Source: Kitasatospora sp. SolWspMP-SS2h
GTDB taxonomy: Bacteria; Actinomycetota; Actinomycetes; Streptomycetales; Streptomycetaceae
Length of the DNA: 64,000 nucleotides
Assembly: GCF_003259315.1 (NCBI RefSeq)
Contig: NZ_QLLT01000017.1
Location: forward strand, 62,001 to 126,000
Reading direction: 5' to 3'
Under the pieces are notes generated by a model that was given only the letters and a program-made list of their open reading frames with translations, ran no database searches and was not told the origin of the DNA. The first letter of the stretch is position 1, and the number at the start of each line of letters is the position of its first letter. Positions 18,549 through 26,867 of the stretch are shown piece after piece. A program made the position numbers and the translations under genes.

Positions 18549-19079
18549 ATGAACCGCCACCTCCGCGCGGCCGCCCGCACCGCGGCCGCCCTCCTGCTGG
18601 TGGGCGTCCCCGCCGCGCTGGCGACGCCCGCCGCCCACGCCGACCCGGTCCTGATGGTCTGCGCCGGGACCGGGACGCAGACCTACCAGCCCGGCATCAC
18701 CCTCACCACCAGGCCGACCACCGTCACCAACACCTCCGACCTCACCACCTGCGCGGGCGGCCCGGTCACCTCCGGCCACCACCGCTTCGGGCCCTTCGCC
18801 ACCACCGCCAGCTGCCTGTACACCCCGCCGGCCGGCCCCGACGCCTTCGACCTCACCTGGAACGACGGCACCACCAGTCACTACGAGGGGACGTACGCCG
18901 TCCTCACCACCGGCGGACAGCTCGTCGTCACCAGCACGGGCACCGTCACCTCCGGCCGCTTCGCGGGCAAGGCGCTCCAGGAGGTCGTCGCCTACACCGC
19001 GCCCGACCTCCTCCAGTGCGCCACCCCGCAGGGGGTCACCAGCGTCTCCGGCCCGATCACCGTCACCGTCGCCGGCTGA
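18549..19079 (+). CDS. Small secreted protein of unknown function
   Basis: 176 residues from ATG at 18549 with AAGGGCAGGA upstream. A clear signal peptide (RTAAALLLVGVPAALATPAAHA) precedes a mature region of about 145 residues rich in Thr, Gly and Val, with strand-like segments (LTTRPTTVTNTSDLTTC, HYEGTYAVLTTGGQLVVTSTGTV). Four or five cysteines (CAG, TTCAGG, SCLYT, LQCAT) could form disulfides. This looks like a small extracellular beta-sandwich of the kind common in streptomycetes. I do not recognise a named family. Confidence 0.82.
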   Translation: MNRHLRAAARTAAALLLVGVPAALATPAAHADPVLMVCAGTGTQTYQPGITLTTRPTTVTNTSDLTTCAGGPVTSGHHRFGPFATTASCLYTPPAGPDAFDLTWNDGTTSHYEGTYAVLTTGGQLVVTSTGTVTSGRFAGKALQEVVAYTAPDLLQCATPQGVTSVSGPITVTVAG

Positions 19080-19090
19080 CCGCACCGCCG

Positions 19091-19396
19091 CTACGGGGCG
19101 TCGGCGGAGTCGATCCGGTCGACGACGGTGAGGTGGCGGCGCTCGTCGAGGCGGCCGAGGTCGCCGGTGTGCACCCAGCCGTCGCGCAGGACCTGCGCGG
19201 CCGGTTCGGGGTTCTTCCCGTAGCCCGCCGTCACGCCCTCGGCGCGGGCGCAGAGCTCGCCGACCTGCCCGGTGGGGAGGGCGGTGCCGGGCCCGTCGCG
19301 GATCTCCACCTCCACCCCGGCCTCGAACTGGCCGTGGCCCTGCTGGAGGACCGGTCCGAAGCGGCGGACGGCCTCGGCGATGCGCGCCCAGCAGGT
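19091..19396 (-). pseudogene. Remnant of an AMP-dependent acyl-CoA ligase
   Basis: On the minus strand an open stretch reads ARIAEAVRRFGPVLQQGHGQFEAG, then VEVEIRDGPGTALPTGQVGELCARAEGV, GYGKNPEPAAQVLRDGWVHTGDLGRLDERRHLTVVDRI, then DSADAP and a stop. These correspond to the A5, A7 and A8 motifs of adenylate-forming ligases (YGxTE, TGD, VDR). The first 300 residues, the A3 P-loop and the A10 lysine are absent. An in-frame TGA lies just upstream at 19397-19399. It is clearly a truncated fragment. Confidence 0.75.
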
Positions 19397-19652
19397 TCAC
19401 CGCGTACCGCGCCGCCGGCGTCTCCGGGACGTTCCCGCGATCGCCTCGCCCGCCGCGGGGGCTGCCCATCGCTCGTCCCCGTTCCGCCCCATTCGGCGTG
19501 ATCGCACCTGTCGCCGCCGGAACGGGCCCCGGTACGTTGGGCGGCAGCCGGTGCGGGTCGGCAGGCCGACTCGCGCGAACCGGCCCGCCGTACCCGCCGG
19601 TTGGGGAGGGCTCCCCGGCCGTTCCGCCCCGCGCCGTCACCAGGAGACCACC

Positions 19653-19979
19653 GTGGCAGCAGCACCCCTGGACGTCACCGACGCCACCTTCGCCGACCAG
19701 GTCCTGGGCGTGCCGGGCCCGGTGCTGGTGCACTTCTGGGCCGAGTGGGCCGGCCCCTGCAAGATGATCAAGGCGGACGTCGACGCACTCGCCACCGACT
19801 ACGCCGGCCGCCTCACCGTCGCCCGGCACAACATCGACCAGAACCCCGAGACCCCGCCCCGGCAGAACGTCACGGGTGTTCCCACGCTGATCGTCTACAA
19901 GAAGGGCGTCGAGGTCGCCCGCAAGATCGGGGCCGTCAGCAAGGGCCAGTTGATCGAGTTCGTCGAGGCCAACCTGTAG
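19653..19979 (+). CDS. Atypical thioredoxin lacking the N-terminal active-site cysteine
   Basis: 108 residues from GTG at 19653 behind AGGAGA. The fold is complete: VLVHFWAEW strand, active-site helix, NIDQNPETP strand, and the cis-proline loop GVPTLIVYKKG. The active site, however, reads W32-A33-G34-P35-C36, so the attacking cysteine of WCGPC is alanine (GCC codon) and only the resolving cysteine remains. Disulfide reduction by the normal two-cysteine mechanism is impossible; a holdase, scaffold or monothiol role is conceivable. The gene stands alone and is followed by a strong hairpin. The rest of the protein shows no decay, so this looks like a stable variant. Confidence 0.88.
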   Translation: MAAAPLDVTDATFADQVLGVPGPVLVHFWAEWAGPCKMIKADVDALATDYAGRLTVARHNIDQNPETPPRQNVTGVPTLIVYKKGVEVARKIGAVSKGQLIEFVEANL

Positions 19980-20050
19980 CGCGGGCCGCGCCCACGGCCT
20001 CCCGGCGGTCGACTGCCGCCCCTACGCCACCCCTCCCCGCAGCGCCCGGC

Positions 20051-20083
20051 CGCCGCCCCGGCCTGACGGTGGCCGGGGCGGCG
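20051..20083 (+). terminator. Terminator after the thioredoxin gene
   Basis: A perfect 13-bp GC-rich stem (20051-20063 with 20071-20083) has a 7-nt loop TGACGGT and lies about 70 bp after the stop. The remaining sequence up to 20275 shows no gene. Confidence 0.65.
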
Positions 20084-20275
20084 CAGGTGCGAGCCCCGCC
20101 GTCCCGCCGCTACCCGGGAGCGGGCGGGACGGCGCGGCGACGGGACCGGCGGATGCGTGAACTCGTGCTGCCCGCCCACGCGTTCCAGTGCGCGTTCGGC
20201 GGCTGCGCCGGGATGCCGGGCCCGAGCGCGGTCGGGCTGGAGGCGGGAGGCCGCGCACGTGCGGTGGCGGCCGGC

Positions 20276-21796
20276 TCAGTGGACGACGGTCAGCACCGGG
20301 CCCTCCTGGTCCGCGCCGTCGTGGTGGGGGGACCTGCCCTGGTGGCCGGTGTTGATCAGGGTGAACGCGGTGGCCGAGGCCAGGGCGAGGATGCCGGCCG
20401 CCCACCAGATGGCGGTGGAGAAGCCGTGGACCATGGCCTGGAGTTGGAGCAGGTGCCCGGCGGCGGGCGTCGTCGCCTCGCGGGCGTGGTCGGCGGCGTA
20501 GTCGGCGGTGGCGCTGGCGGCCAGGGTGGACAGCAGGGCGGTGCCGATCGCGCCGCCGATCTGCTGCGAGGTGTTGACCATGGCGGAGGCCACGCCCGCG
20601 TCCTGCGGCTTGACGCCGCGGGTGGCCAGGCTCATGGCGGGCATGAAGGCGGTGCCCATGCCCAGGCCCATCAGGAACAGCCCCGGCAGCAGCACGGCCG
20701 CGTACGAGCTGTCGACCTTGATCTGGGCGAGGATCACCAGCGCGCCGGAGGCGAGCAGGAAGCCGGGGCCCATCAGGAAGCGGGGGGCGACCTTGGTCAT
20801 CAGACGGGCGCCGATCTGGGTGGAGCCGGTCATCATGCCGGCCACCATCGGCAGGAAGGCGACGCCGGAGATCACCGGGCTGTAGTCCAACACCACCTGG
20901 AGGTAGTACGTCAGGAACAGGAACAGCCCGAACATGCCCACCACGGCCATGCCCAGCGAGAGGTAGGCGCCGCCCCGGTTGCGGTCGAGCACCACCCGCA
21001 GCGGCAGCAGCGGCGCCTTCACCCGCTGCTGGACGACGACGAGCAGGGTCAGCAGCACGGCCGCCGCGACGAACAGGGTGACGGTCGTCGCCGACCCCCA
21101 CCCGTCGCTCTCGGCGCGGCTGAACGCCCACACCAGCGAGGCCAGGCCGCCGGAGGCGAGCAGCGCTCCCGGCAGGTCCAGCCGGGCCTCGTTGTGGCTG
21201 CCGGCCGGCTCGCGGACCTCCATCAGGGTGCCGGCGATCGCCACCGCGGCGATGAGGACGTTGACCAGCAGCGTCCAGCGCCAGTTCGCGTACTCGGTCA
21301 GCACGCCGCCCAGCAGCAGGCCCACGGCCGCGCCGCCGCCCGAGATGGCGCCGTAGACGCCGAACGCCTTGGCCCGCTCCTTGCCCTCGGTGAACATCAC
21401 CGTGAGCAGGGACAGCGCGGCGGGCGCCAGCAGCGCGCCGAACACGCCCTGCAGCGCGCGGGCGCCCAGCAGCATGCCGGTGTTGACCGCGGCCCCGCCC
21501 AGCGCGGACGCCAGGGCGAAGCCGACCAGCCCGGTCAGGAAGGCCCGCCGGCGGCCCCACTTGTCCGCGATCCGGCCGCCCAGGAGCAGCAGCCCGCCGA
21601 ACGCCAGCGCGTACGCGGTGACGACCCACTGGCGGTTCCCGTCGGAGAAGTGCAGGGCGCGCTGCGCCGAGGGCAGCGCGATGTTCACGATGGTGCCGTC
21701 GAGCACCACCATCAGCTGGGCCAGGCAGATGAACACCAGCGCCTTCCAGCGCCGTGGGTCGAGGGGGGCCGTCGCGGCGGCCGTCGGGGAGGACAT
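20276..21796 (-). CDS. MFS drug exporter of the DHA2 (EmrB/QacA) family
   Basis: 506 residues with 14 predicted helices. The DHA2 motifs are visible: LVFICLAQLMVVLDGTIVNIALPSAQ (motif D1), GGRIADKWGRRRAF (motif A), ARALQGVFGALLAPAAL (motif B) and GGAAVGLLLGGVLTE (motif C). It should export hydrophobic drugs by proton antiport. Start ATG at 21796; an in-frame GTG at 21808 would overlap the TetR stop by GTGA and is an equally plausible coupled start. It forms an operon with the TetR gene just upstream, so expression is probably induced by the exported drug. Confidence 0.92.
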   Translation of the reverse strand: MSSPTAAATAPLDPRRWKALVFICLAQLMVVLDGTIVNIALPSAQRALHFSDGNRQWVVTAYALAFGGLLLLGGRIADKWGRRRAFLTGLVGFALASALGGAAVNTGMLLGARALQGVFGALLAPAALSLLTVMFTEGKERAKAFGVYGAISGGGAAVGLLLGGVLTEYANWRWTLLVNVLIAAVAIAGTLMEVREPAGSHNEARLDLPGALLASGGLASLVWAFSRAESDGWGSATTVTLFVAAAVLLTLLVVVQQRVKAPLLPLRVVLDRNRGGAYLSLGMAVVGMFGLFLFLTYYLQVVLDYSPVISGVAFLPMVAGMMTGSTQIGARLMTKVAPRFLMGPGFLLASGALVILAQIKVDSSYAAVLLPGLFLMGLGMGTAFMPAMSLATRGVKPQDAGVASAMVNTSQQIGGAIGTALLSTLAASATADYAADHAREATTPAAGHLLQLQAMVHGFSTAIWWAAGILALASATAFTLINTGHQGRSPHHDGADQEGPVLTVVH

Positions 21797-21804
21797 CAGG
21801 GAGA

Positions 21805-22497
21805 TCACCTGTCGTATCGGGTCGGGGAGGGGGCGGGAGTGGAACCGGGGGCGGGGGCCGGTGCGACCGGCGGCGGGGCGGTGGCCAGCGGCAGGATCAC
21901 CTCGTGGATCACCCGCAGGGCGAACGCGTGGTCCGGGGGCGTGCCGTGCAGCAGCACGCGCTGGAAGACCAGGGCCGGGAGCAGGCCGGCGATGAGTTCG
22001 AGGTCGCGCTCGGGGGGGACCTCCCCCCGGTCGACCGCACGCCGGAGGACGGTGGTGAACACCTGGCGGCGGGACTTCTCGAAGTGCCGGTGGAACACCT
22101 CGCGCAGCCCGGTGTCCTGGAGCACGGCGGAGATCAGCCCGACCATCACCCGGGTCTCGAAGACGTTCCCGGTCTCCGTGAACGCGCGGGCGATCTCCTC
22201 CAGGTCGCCGCGCAGCGAACCGGTGTCCGGTTCCGCCAGCGGGCCCTTGAGGCGCTCGATGGCGTCGACGACCAGCTCCGCCTTGCCGGACCAGCGGCGG
22301 TACACCGCGCCCTTGCCGGCGTGCGCGCGGGCCGCCACCGCGTCGATCGACAGGCGTTCGTAGCCGATCTCGGCCAGCAGTTCCAGCGCGGCCCGGCACA
22401 GTTCGTCGTCCCGGGACGGGTCCCGGGGGCGCCCGCCGCGGTGGTCCGCTCGCTGCGCCGCGGCGCCGTCGGTGCCGGGGTCCACGGGAAGGTCCAC
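21805..22497 (-). CDS. TetR family repressor of the MFS exporter
   Basis: 230 residues from GTG at 22497 with GAGGAGG seven nt upstream. The helix-turn-helix reads ALELLAEIGYERLSIDAVAARAHAGKGAVYRRWSGKAEL. The C-terminal ligand domain contains RVMVGLISAVLQDTGLREVFHRHF, typical of the TetR_C_11-type repressors next to exporters. The tail is Pro/Ala-rich. A 34-bp dyad centred at 22531/22532, just upstream of the start, is the likely autoregulatory operator controlling the repressor-exporter operon. Confidence 0.92.
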   Translation of the reverse strand: MDLPVDPGTDGAAAQRADHRGGRPRDPSRDDELCRAALELLAEIGYERLSIDAVAARAHAGKGAVYRRWSGKAELVVDAIERLKGPLAEPDTGSLRGDLEEIARAFTETGNVFETRVMVGLISAVLQDTGLREVFHRHFEKSRRQVFTTVLRRAVDRGEVPPERDLELIAGLLPALVFQRVLLHGTPPDHAFALRVIHEVILPLATAPPPVAPAPAPGSTPAPSPTRYDR

Positions 22498-22514
22498 CGG
22501 TCCGCCTCCTCAAT

Positions 22515-22548
22515 CGGTACGCATCAGTTCCGGAACGGAATCGTACCG
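22515..22548. promoter_or_regulatory. Putative TetR operator
   Basis: Outer arms CGGTACG and CGTACCG sit symmetrically (6-nt spacers) around the palindrome TTCCGGAA. It lies 18 bp upstream of the TetR start, in the divergent gap to the aldo/keto reductase gene. Confidence 0.6.
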
Positions 22549-22741
22549 CATTTCCGGGAGGCGGCCGGACCCGTTCCGCGGGGGCGGCCGGACCCGTCCC
22601 GCCTCCGCCGGCCTCCGCCGCGCAGGCGGGTGAAACCGGGCTTCGACGGGTCGCCGCCGCGGGTACGCCCACGGGGACACCGCGACCGCCCGCCCCGACC
22701 CGGGAGCCGGCGGCGCGGGACGACCGACAAGGAGCGGACTC

Positions 22742-23572
22742 GTGACCAGTGCCCCCGTGCACGCGCTGAACGACGGTACGAAGCTTCCCGGGGTGGGCCT
22801 GGGCACCTACCCGCTGGACGACGAGGCGGCGGAACGGGCCGTCGCCGGCGCGCTGGAGACCGGCTACCGGTTGGTCGACACCGCTGTGAACTACGGCAAC
22901 GAGACCGGCGTCGGGCGGGGCCTGGCCCGCTCCGGCGTGCCCCGGCAGGACGTGGTGGTGACGACCAAGCTCCCCGGACGCCACCACGGCTACCAGGAGA
23001 CGCTGGCGTCGTTCGAGGAGTCCCGGCGCCGGCTCGGCCTGGAGTACGTGGACCTCTACCTCATCCACTGGCCGCTGCCCCGGGTGGACAGGTACGTGGA
23101 CTCCTGGCGGGCGATGATCAAGCTCCGGGACGACGGCCTGGTCCGCTCGATCGGCGTCTCCAACTTCACCGCCGAGCACCTGGAGCGCCTGCACCGGGAG
23201 ACCGGCGTCCTGCCGTCGGTCAACCAGGTCGAACTCCACCCGCTGCTGCCGCAGGACGAACTGCGGGCCGTCCACGCGCGGTTGGGCGTCCGCACCGAGA
23301 GCTGGAGCCCGCTCGGCCGCGGCTCGGCACTGCTCGACGACCCCGCCGTCGGCGCGGTGGCCCGCGCGCACGGCGTGACCCCCGCGCAGGCCGTGCTGCG
23401 CTGGCACACCCAGCTCGACGCGACCCCGATCCCCAAGTCCGCGGACCCCGGACGCCAGCGCGCCAACCTGGACCTCTTCGGCTTCGAGCTGACCGCCGAG
23501 GAGATGACCCGGATCGCCGACCGGCCGCACGAGCGGCTGGGCGGCGACCCCGACTCCCACGAGGAGTTCTGA
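22742..23572 (+). CDS. Aldo/keto reductase
   Basis: 276 residues from GTG at 22742 behind AAGGAGCGG. The catalytic tetrad is visible: Asp and Tyr in VDTAVNYGNE, Lys in TTKLPG, and His in YLIHWPLP. The NADPH site at the end is PIPKSADPGRQRANL. It should reduce aldehydes or ketones with NADPH, as 2,5-diketogluconate reductase-like members do. It is divergent from the TetR-exporter pair but separated by 244 bp including the TetR dyad, so shared control is possible. No pathway context is visible. Confidence 0.93.
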   Translation: MTSAPVHALNDGTKLPGVGLGTYPLDDEAAERAVAGALETGYRLVDTAVNYGNETGVGRGLARSGVPRQDVVVTTKLPGRHHGYQETLASFEESRRRLGLEYVDLYLIHWPLPRVDRYVDSWRAMIKLRDDGLVRSIGVSNFTAEHLERLHRETGVLPSVNQVELHPLLPQDELRAVHARLGVRTESWSPLGRGSALLDDPAVGAVARAHGVTPAQAVLRWHTQLDATPIPKSADPGRQRANLDLFGFELTAEEMTRIADRPHERLGGDPDSHEEF

Positions 23573-23718
23573 CCCCCGGCGGCGGCATCCCGGCGGTGCT
23601 CCGGAGCGCTCTGGTCGACGGCTCCGGCGGCCATGTCGCGGGTGAGGGTGCGCTGCCGACCCGCAATGGAGCGCGTCCTCCGGCTGGCGCGGTCCCGTCG
23701 CCGGGGCCAATGGCCACG

Positions 23719-23916
23719 CTACGGTTCGGGTCGGTGGGCCCGAGTCTCCTGGACACCGTGCTGGAAGAGGTACTCGACCTCGTCCGGCGCGCAGTGTATT
23801 CGGGCCTGCCGCCAAGCGCTGTCGAAGTCGAACGGGAAGCGGCTGAGCCGCTGGAGGCGGAGTGCCCGCAGGGTCGTGAGCGGGGCGAGCAGGACCCGCC
23901 ACAGGGCCGCCCTCAT
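23719..23916 (-). CDS. Small protein at the end of the cyclase operon
   Basis: 65 residues from ATG at 23916, overlapping the upstream stop by ATGA, which implies translational coupling. The sequence starts with a basic amphipathic/hydrophobic helix (ALWRVLLAPLTTLRALRLQRL) and ends in a more polar part (RFPFDFDSAWRQARIHCAPDEVEYLFQHG). I do not recognise it. The coupling, the mixed codon use shared with the operon and the clean amino acid composition argue that it is real, but it could be a fortuitous frame. Confidence 0.5.
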   Translation of the reverse strand: MRAALWRVLLAPLTTLRALRLQRLSRFPFDFDSAWRQARIHCAPDEVEYLFQHGVQETRAHRPEP

Positions 23917-24590
23917 TCGGCCCGTCCGTCCGGGGCGGCCCGGTCAGACGGCGCAGTGGCCGCCTTCAGGGCTTCGACGGAGTGCTGAAGCAGGACTCGC
24001 ATGGCCTCGTGCCGGGTCTCCAGGTCCTTGAACCCGGCACCGACCGCCTCCCACTGCTCGAGTAAGGGGTACCACCAGGCGTTGCAGGATCTGATCGCGC
24101 GTGAGAGCCGTTGCAGGTCGGCTACCTGAGCGTTGTCCGGGAGCGCGGAGGTCCGCTCGATGCGGTCGAGCACGACGAGATCCGGATGGTCGTAGAGAGC
24201 TGTCTTGAGAAACTCCAGCCGCCTGATCCGTTCGGCGTCGGCTCGCCGGACGGCCAGGTTTTCCACCGCGCTGGGCGACAGCCGCAGGGCGAACTTCGCG
24301 CTGATCAGACGGTAGTGCGGAGAACGCTGCCCGTCGGACGAACCGAGTACGGCGTTGAGGGTGTCCTCGGCTCCGAGCAGGTCGTCCGGCAGCAGCCCGG
24401 CGGTCACTTCCGTGGCGGCGGCACGAAGGTCGCTGCGTACCTGCTCCGCCAGATTGGCTCGGCGCCGCAGGGCGGGCCGCCAGACCAGGGTGAAGGTCGC
24501 CTCGAACGGCACGCCCGTAATGGCGCTGGGCAGTCGGCACGGCTGCGGGCCCGCAGAGGTGTGCGCGGCCCGCTGCCACGGCCACCTCAT
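23913..24590 (-). CDS. Unrecognised protein of the cyclase operon
   Basis: 225 residues from ATG at 24590, overlapping the stop of the P-loop protein by ATGA. It begins with strand-like segments (FEATFTLVWRPALRRRANLAEQVRSDLRAAA), continues with ALRLSPSAVENLAVRRADAERIRRLEFLKTALYDHPDLVVLDRIER, and ends with long charged helices (YPLLEQWEAVGAGFKDLETRHEAMRVLLQHSVEALK). A strand segment followed by a long helix with LSP...RxADAERxRRLEFLK is reminiscent of SPFH/prohibitin-type scaffolds, but I cannot confirm that. There is no signal peptide and no membrane span. The strict coupling suggests it works with the large P-loop protein. Confidence 0.75.
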   Translation of the reverse strand: MRWPWQRAAHTSAGPQPCRLPSAITGVPFEATFTLVWRPALRRRANLAEQVRSDLRAAATEVTAGLLPDDLLGAEDTLNAVLGSSDGQRSPHYRLISAKFALRLSPSAVENLAVRRADAERIRRLEFLKTALYDHPDLVVLDRIERTSALPDNAQVADLQRLSRAIRSCNAWWYPLLEQWEAVGAGFKDLETRHEAMRVLLQHSVEALKAATAPSDRAAPDGRAE

Positions 24591-26824
24591 CGAGGGGTAC
24601 CGTCAGTCGCGAAGAGCTTGCGGAACGGGGCGCTGACCAGGTGCTGGTAGAAGTCCTCAGCGATGTTGACGCCCTGCGCAGTGACGGAGCCAGTGAGCGC
24701 CTGCATCAGGTCCATCCCGGCCTGGAACATCCGGTGCCCGCGTAGTGGTTCGAGCAACTGGTCGCGGAGCTGCACGTAACTGTCGGAGTCGGATTCGTTC
24801 GAGCAAGAGAGAATCCAGTCGGTGATCCGGGGGATGGTCTCGACTGCGGTGTCCGGGCTGCCGAGCAACTCCGTCAAGGCCCGCTGGACGTCAATCTCCA
24901 GGGGGTCGGCTGACAGCAGCCACGGCAGCCCCGGGCTGTCCACCGACACCGACATCAGGGCGAGGAAGGCCAGGCTCCCGCTCCGGGACGAGCCCTTCGT
25001 CTGCTGCCAGGTTCGGACCTCGGCTGCCAGCCGAGCCCGACCAGCGGGTTGGTCGGCCAACTCCTTGAAGGCCGTGAGCACGCTCTGCCGGACGGCCGGG
25101 TCCGTGGTCCTCTGCGCCACCCGCCGCAGCCGGACGAAAGCCATTTTCGCGGCGGCGGCGCCAACCTCCGGGTCCGCCAGGACGAGACGGCAGGTGGAGA
25201 CCACGGTGGGCGCGTTGCCGCCCGTGTCGGCCCACTGGTAGAGCGCGGCCCACACGAGGCGTCCGACATGCTCGTCGTTCACTGCGGTCCGCAGGACGGC
25301 GCCGAGCAGCGCCGGTTCGGTCGACTCCGCCAGCTTGTTGAGGTGTTCCCTCGTGCCGTGACGCAGGGCCAGGGACGCGAGCGTCCGGACCACCGGGTCC
25401 GTGGGATCGGGCCGGGCGGCAAGCTTCGCGAGCCAACCGAGCAGCGGCGTCCGCATGGTCTCGTAGTTGTCCCAGACATACTCGAGCACGGCCCGCCCGT
25501 AGGCCGGTCGGTCGAAGAGCACCACATCACGCCCGTCGACCGTGGCACCGACATCCTGGATCCGGCGCCGCAGGCCGCGGGCAGCGAAGGCAGTCTGAGT
25601 AGCCGTCCCTACCGTCTGGCCGCTGTCCGTCGACTCCACCGCGGCCTGCAACTGCCGGGCTCCGGCGGCTACGGCGGACACCGGCGCGGACTGCCGTACC
25701 GCCAAGGCGACCAGCAAGTAGCGGTCTTCGAGCGCCAACGACCGATCGGTCCTGCCACTGGGGACGGTGCGCTCCCCGAAGAGCTGGTCCAGTTCCCCGC
25801 GCCAGTCCGACAGGGCGTCGAGCACGCGTTCCTCGAACGTCTTCGCCGCATCCTGGTCCGCTACATTCCGCAGCAGGGCAGGGGCCTGCCGGTGCAGCCG
25901 GTGCTCCTCCCAGACCGAGACGATCCGGTGCGCCGCCCGTACCGCTGCCACGGCGTTCAGGCCGCTCAGTTGGTCCAGCGCCTGCTGGGAGGCCCTGATC
26001 TCCCTGGCCAGCTCGTAGTGGCCTTCGGCTTCGAGATGGGCATCCACCACCGATCCGGCGGCGGGGGGATCTGTTAGCCGGAGCACCTGCACACCAGGAC
26101 GGGAGGCCAAACCCGGTGCGTCCCAGAGTTCCTGAGGAACCGTCAGAACCAGGTGGGACCGGCAGTTGGCGAGGTGCTCGGCATGCTTTCCGAGCGAGGT
26201 GACGAAGTCGGCCGAGACCCGGTCGGTGTCCGGGTCCTTCAGGTCGAGCTGGAACGCGTGTCGCGGCTCCAGGGGGAGCCGGGTCCGGCTGGGCGAGTTC
26301 CAGTCCGCTTGCAGCTTGACCAGCGTGGTGCTCGATGAGGTGTGTTCGGCCAGCAGCCGCAGCGCGAAGGTGGTGGCACCGATCGAGCGGGGAGCGACGA
26401 CGACAAGGACGGATGCCCGCAACTCCTCGGTGGCCGGGTCGAGAGCTTCCTGCCAGGCATCCGTCCACGCGTCACGGACGTACGGTTCCTCCAGGAGGAC
26501 ATCCCGGTCCAATTCCTCGCCCTCGAGGACATCGCGCTTGCGGGTCTCCAGGATCAACTGTTCGATATAACCGGCAGCGACGTCGACTTGGCCGTGGAAA
26601 TGCGTCACGGGGCCAGCGGACGTGCGGACGCCCGGAGCTGCCTCCGGGGCGGTGTGCTGCTCCGGGGCCTCCCCGGTTGGGGCCGGCGGGGCGTCGGGCT
26701 GCTCCGAACGATGGTCCTGCCGCGGCTGCACCAAATTCGGCAGCCAGGAATCGAGTTCTCGGCCTCTGGGCTCCTCGTCGTTCGGCTCGTCAGCGGACCG
26801 TGACGGATAGGGGAGGTCGGACAC
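24587..26824 (-). CDS. Large STAND-like protein with degenerate P-loop and helical repeats
   Basis: 745 residues from GTG at 26824 behind AAAGGAGAA. Residues 1-68 are disordered and Pro/Glu-rich. Residues 70-97 carry a motif (PVTHFHGQVDVAAGYIEQL) also found at the C-terminus of the cyclase. Around 138-160 a P-loop-like segment reads VLVVVAPRSIGATTFALRLL, with alanine where Walker A has lysine, and no Walker B acid follows (SHLVLTVPQ). This looks like an NTPase fold that has lost catalysis. From about 420 to the end are repeated helix pairs resembling HEAT/ARM or TPR-like arrays. Similar non-canonical P-loop plus helical-repeat proteins occur in actinobacterial conflict systems. A signal-receiving scaffold is the best guess. 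Confidence 0.75.
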   Translation of the reverse strand: MSDLPYPSRSADEPNDEEPRGRELDSWLPNLVQPRQDHRSEQPDAPPAPTGEAPEQHTAPEAAPGVRTSAGPVTHFHGQVDVAAGYIEQLILETRKRDVLEGEELDRDVLLEEPYVRDAWTDAWQEALDPATEELRASVLVVVAPRSIGATTFALRLLAEHTSSSTTLVKLQADWNSPSRTRLPLEPRHAFQLDLKDPDTDRVSADFVTSLGKHAEHLANCRSHLVLTVPQELWDAPGLASRPGVQVLRLTDPPAAGSVVDAHLEAEGHYELAREIRASQQALDQLSGLNAVAAVRAAHRIVSVWEEHRLHRQAPALLRNVADQDAAKTFEERVLDALSDWRGELDQLFGERTVPSGRTDRSLALEDRYLLVALAVRQSAPVSAVAAGARQLQAAVESTDSGQTVGTATQTAFAARGLRRRIQDVGATVDGRDVVLFDRPAYGRAVLEYVWDNYETMRTPLLGWLAKLAARPDPTDPVVRTLASLALRHGTREHLNKLAESTEPALLGAVLRTAVNDEHVGRLVWAALYQWADTGGNAPTVVSTCRLVLADPEVGAAAAKMAFVRLRRVAQRTTDPAVRQSVLTAFKELADQPAGRARLAAEVRTWQQTKGSSRSGSLAFLALMSVSVDSPGLPWLLSADPLEIDVQRALTELLGSPDTAVETIPRITDWILSCSNESDSDSYVQLRDQLLEPLRGHRMFQAGMDLMQALTGSVTAQGVNIAEDFYQHLVSAPFRKLFATDGTPR

Positions 26825-26867
26825 GGGCTTCTCCTTTGTACGGACGCGACGGATGAGGTGTGCCGAC

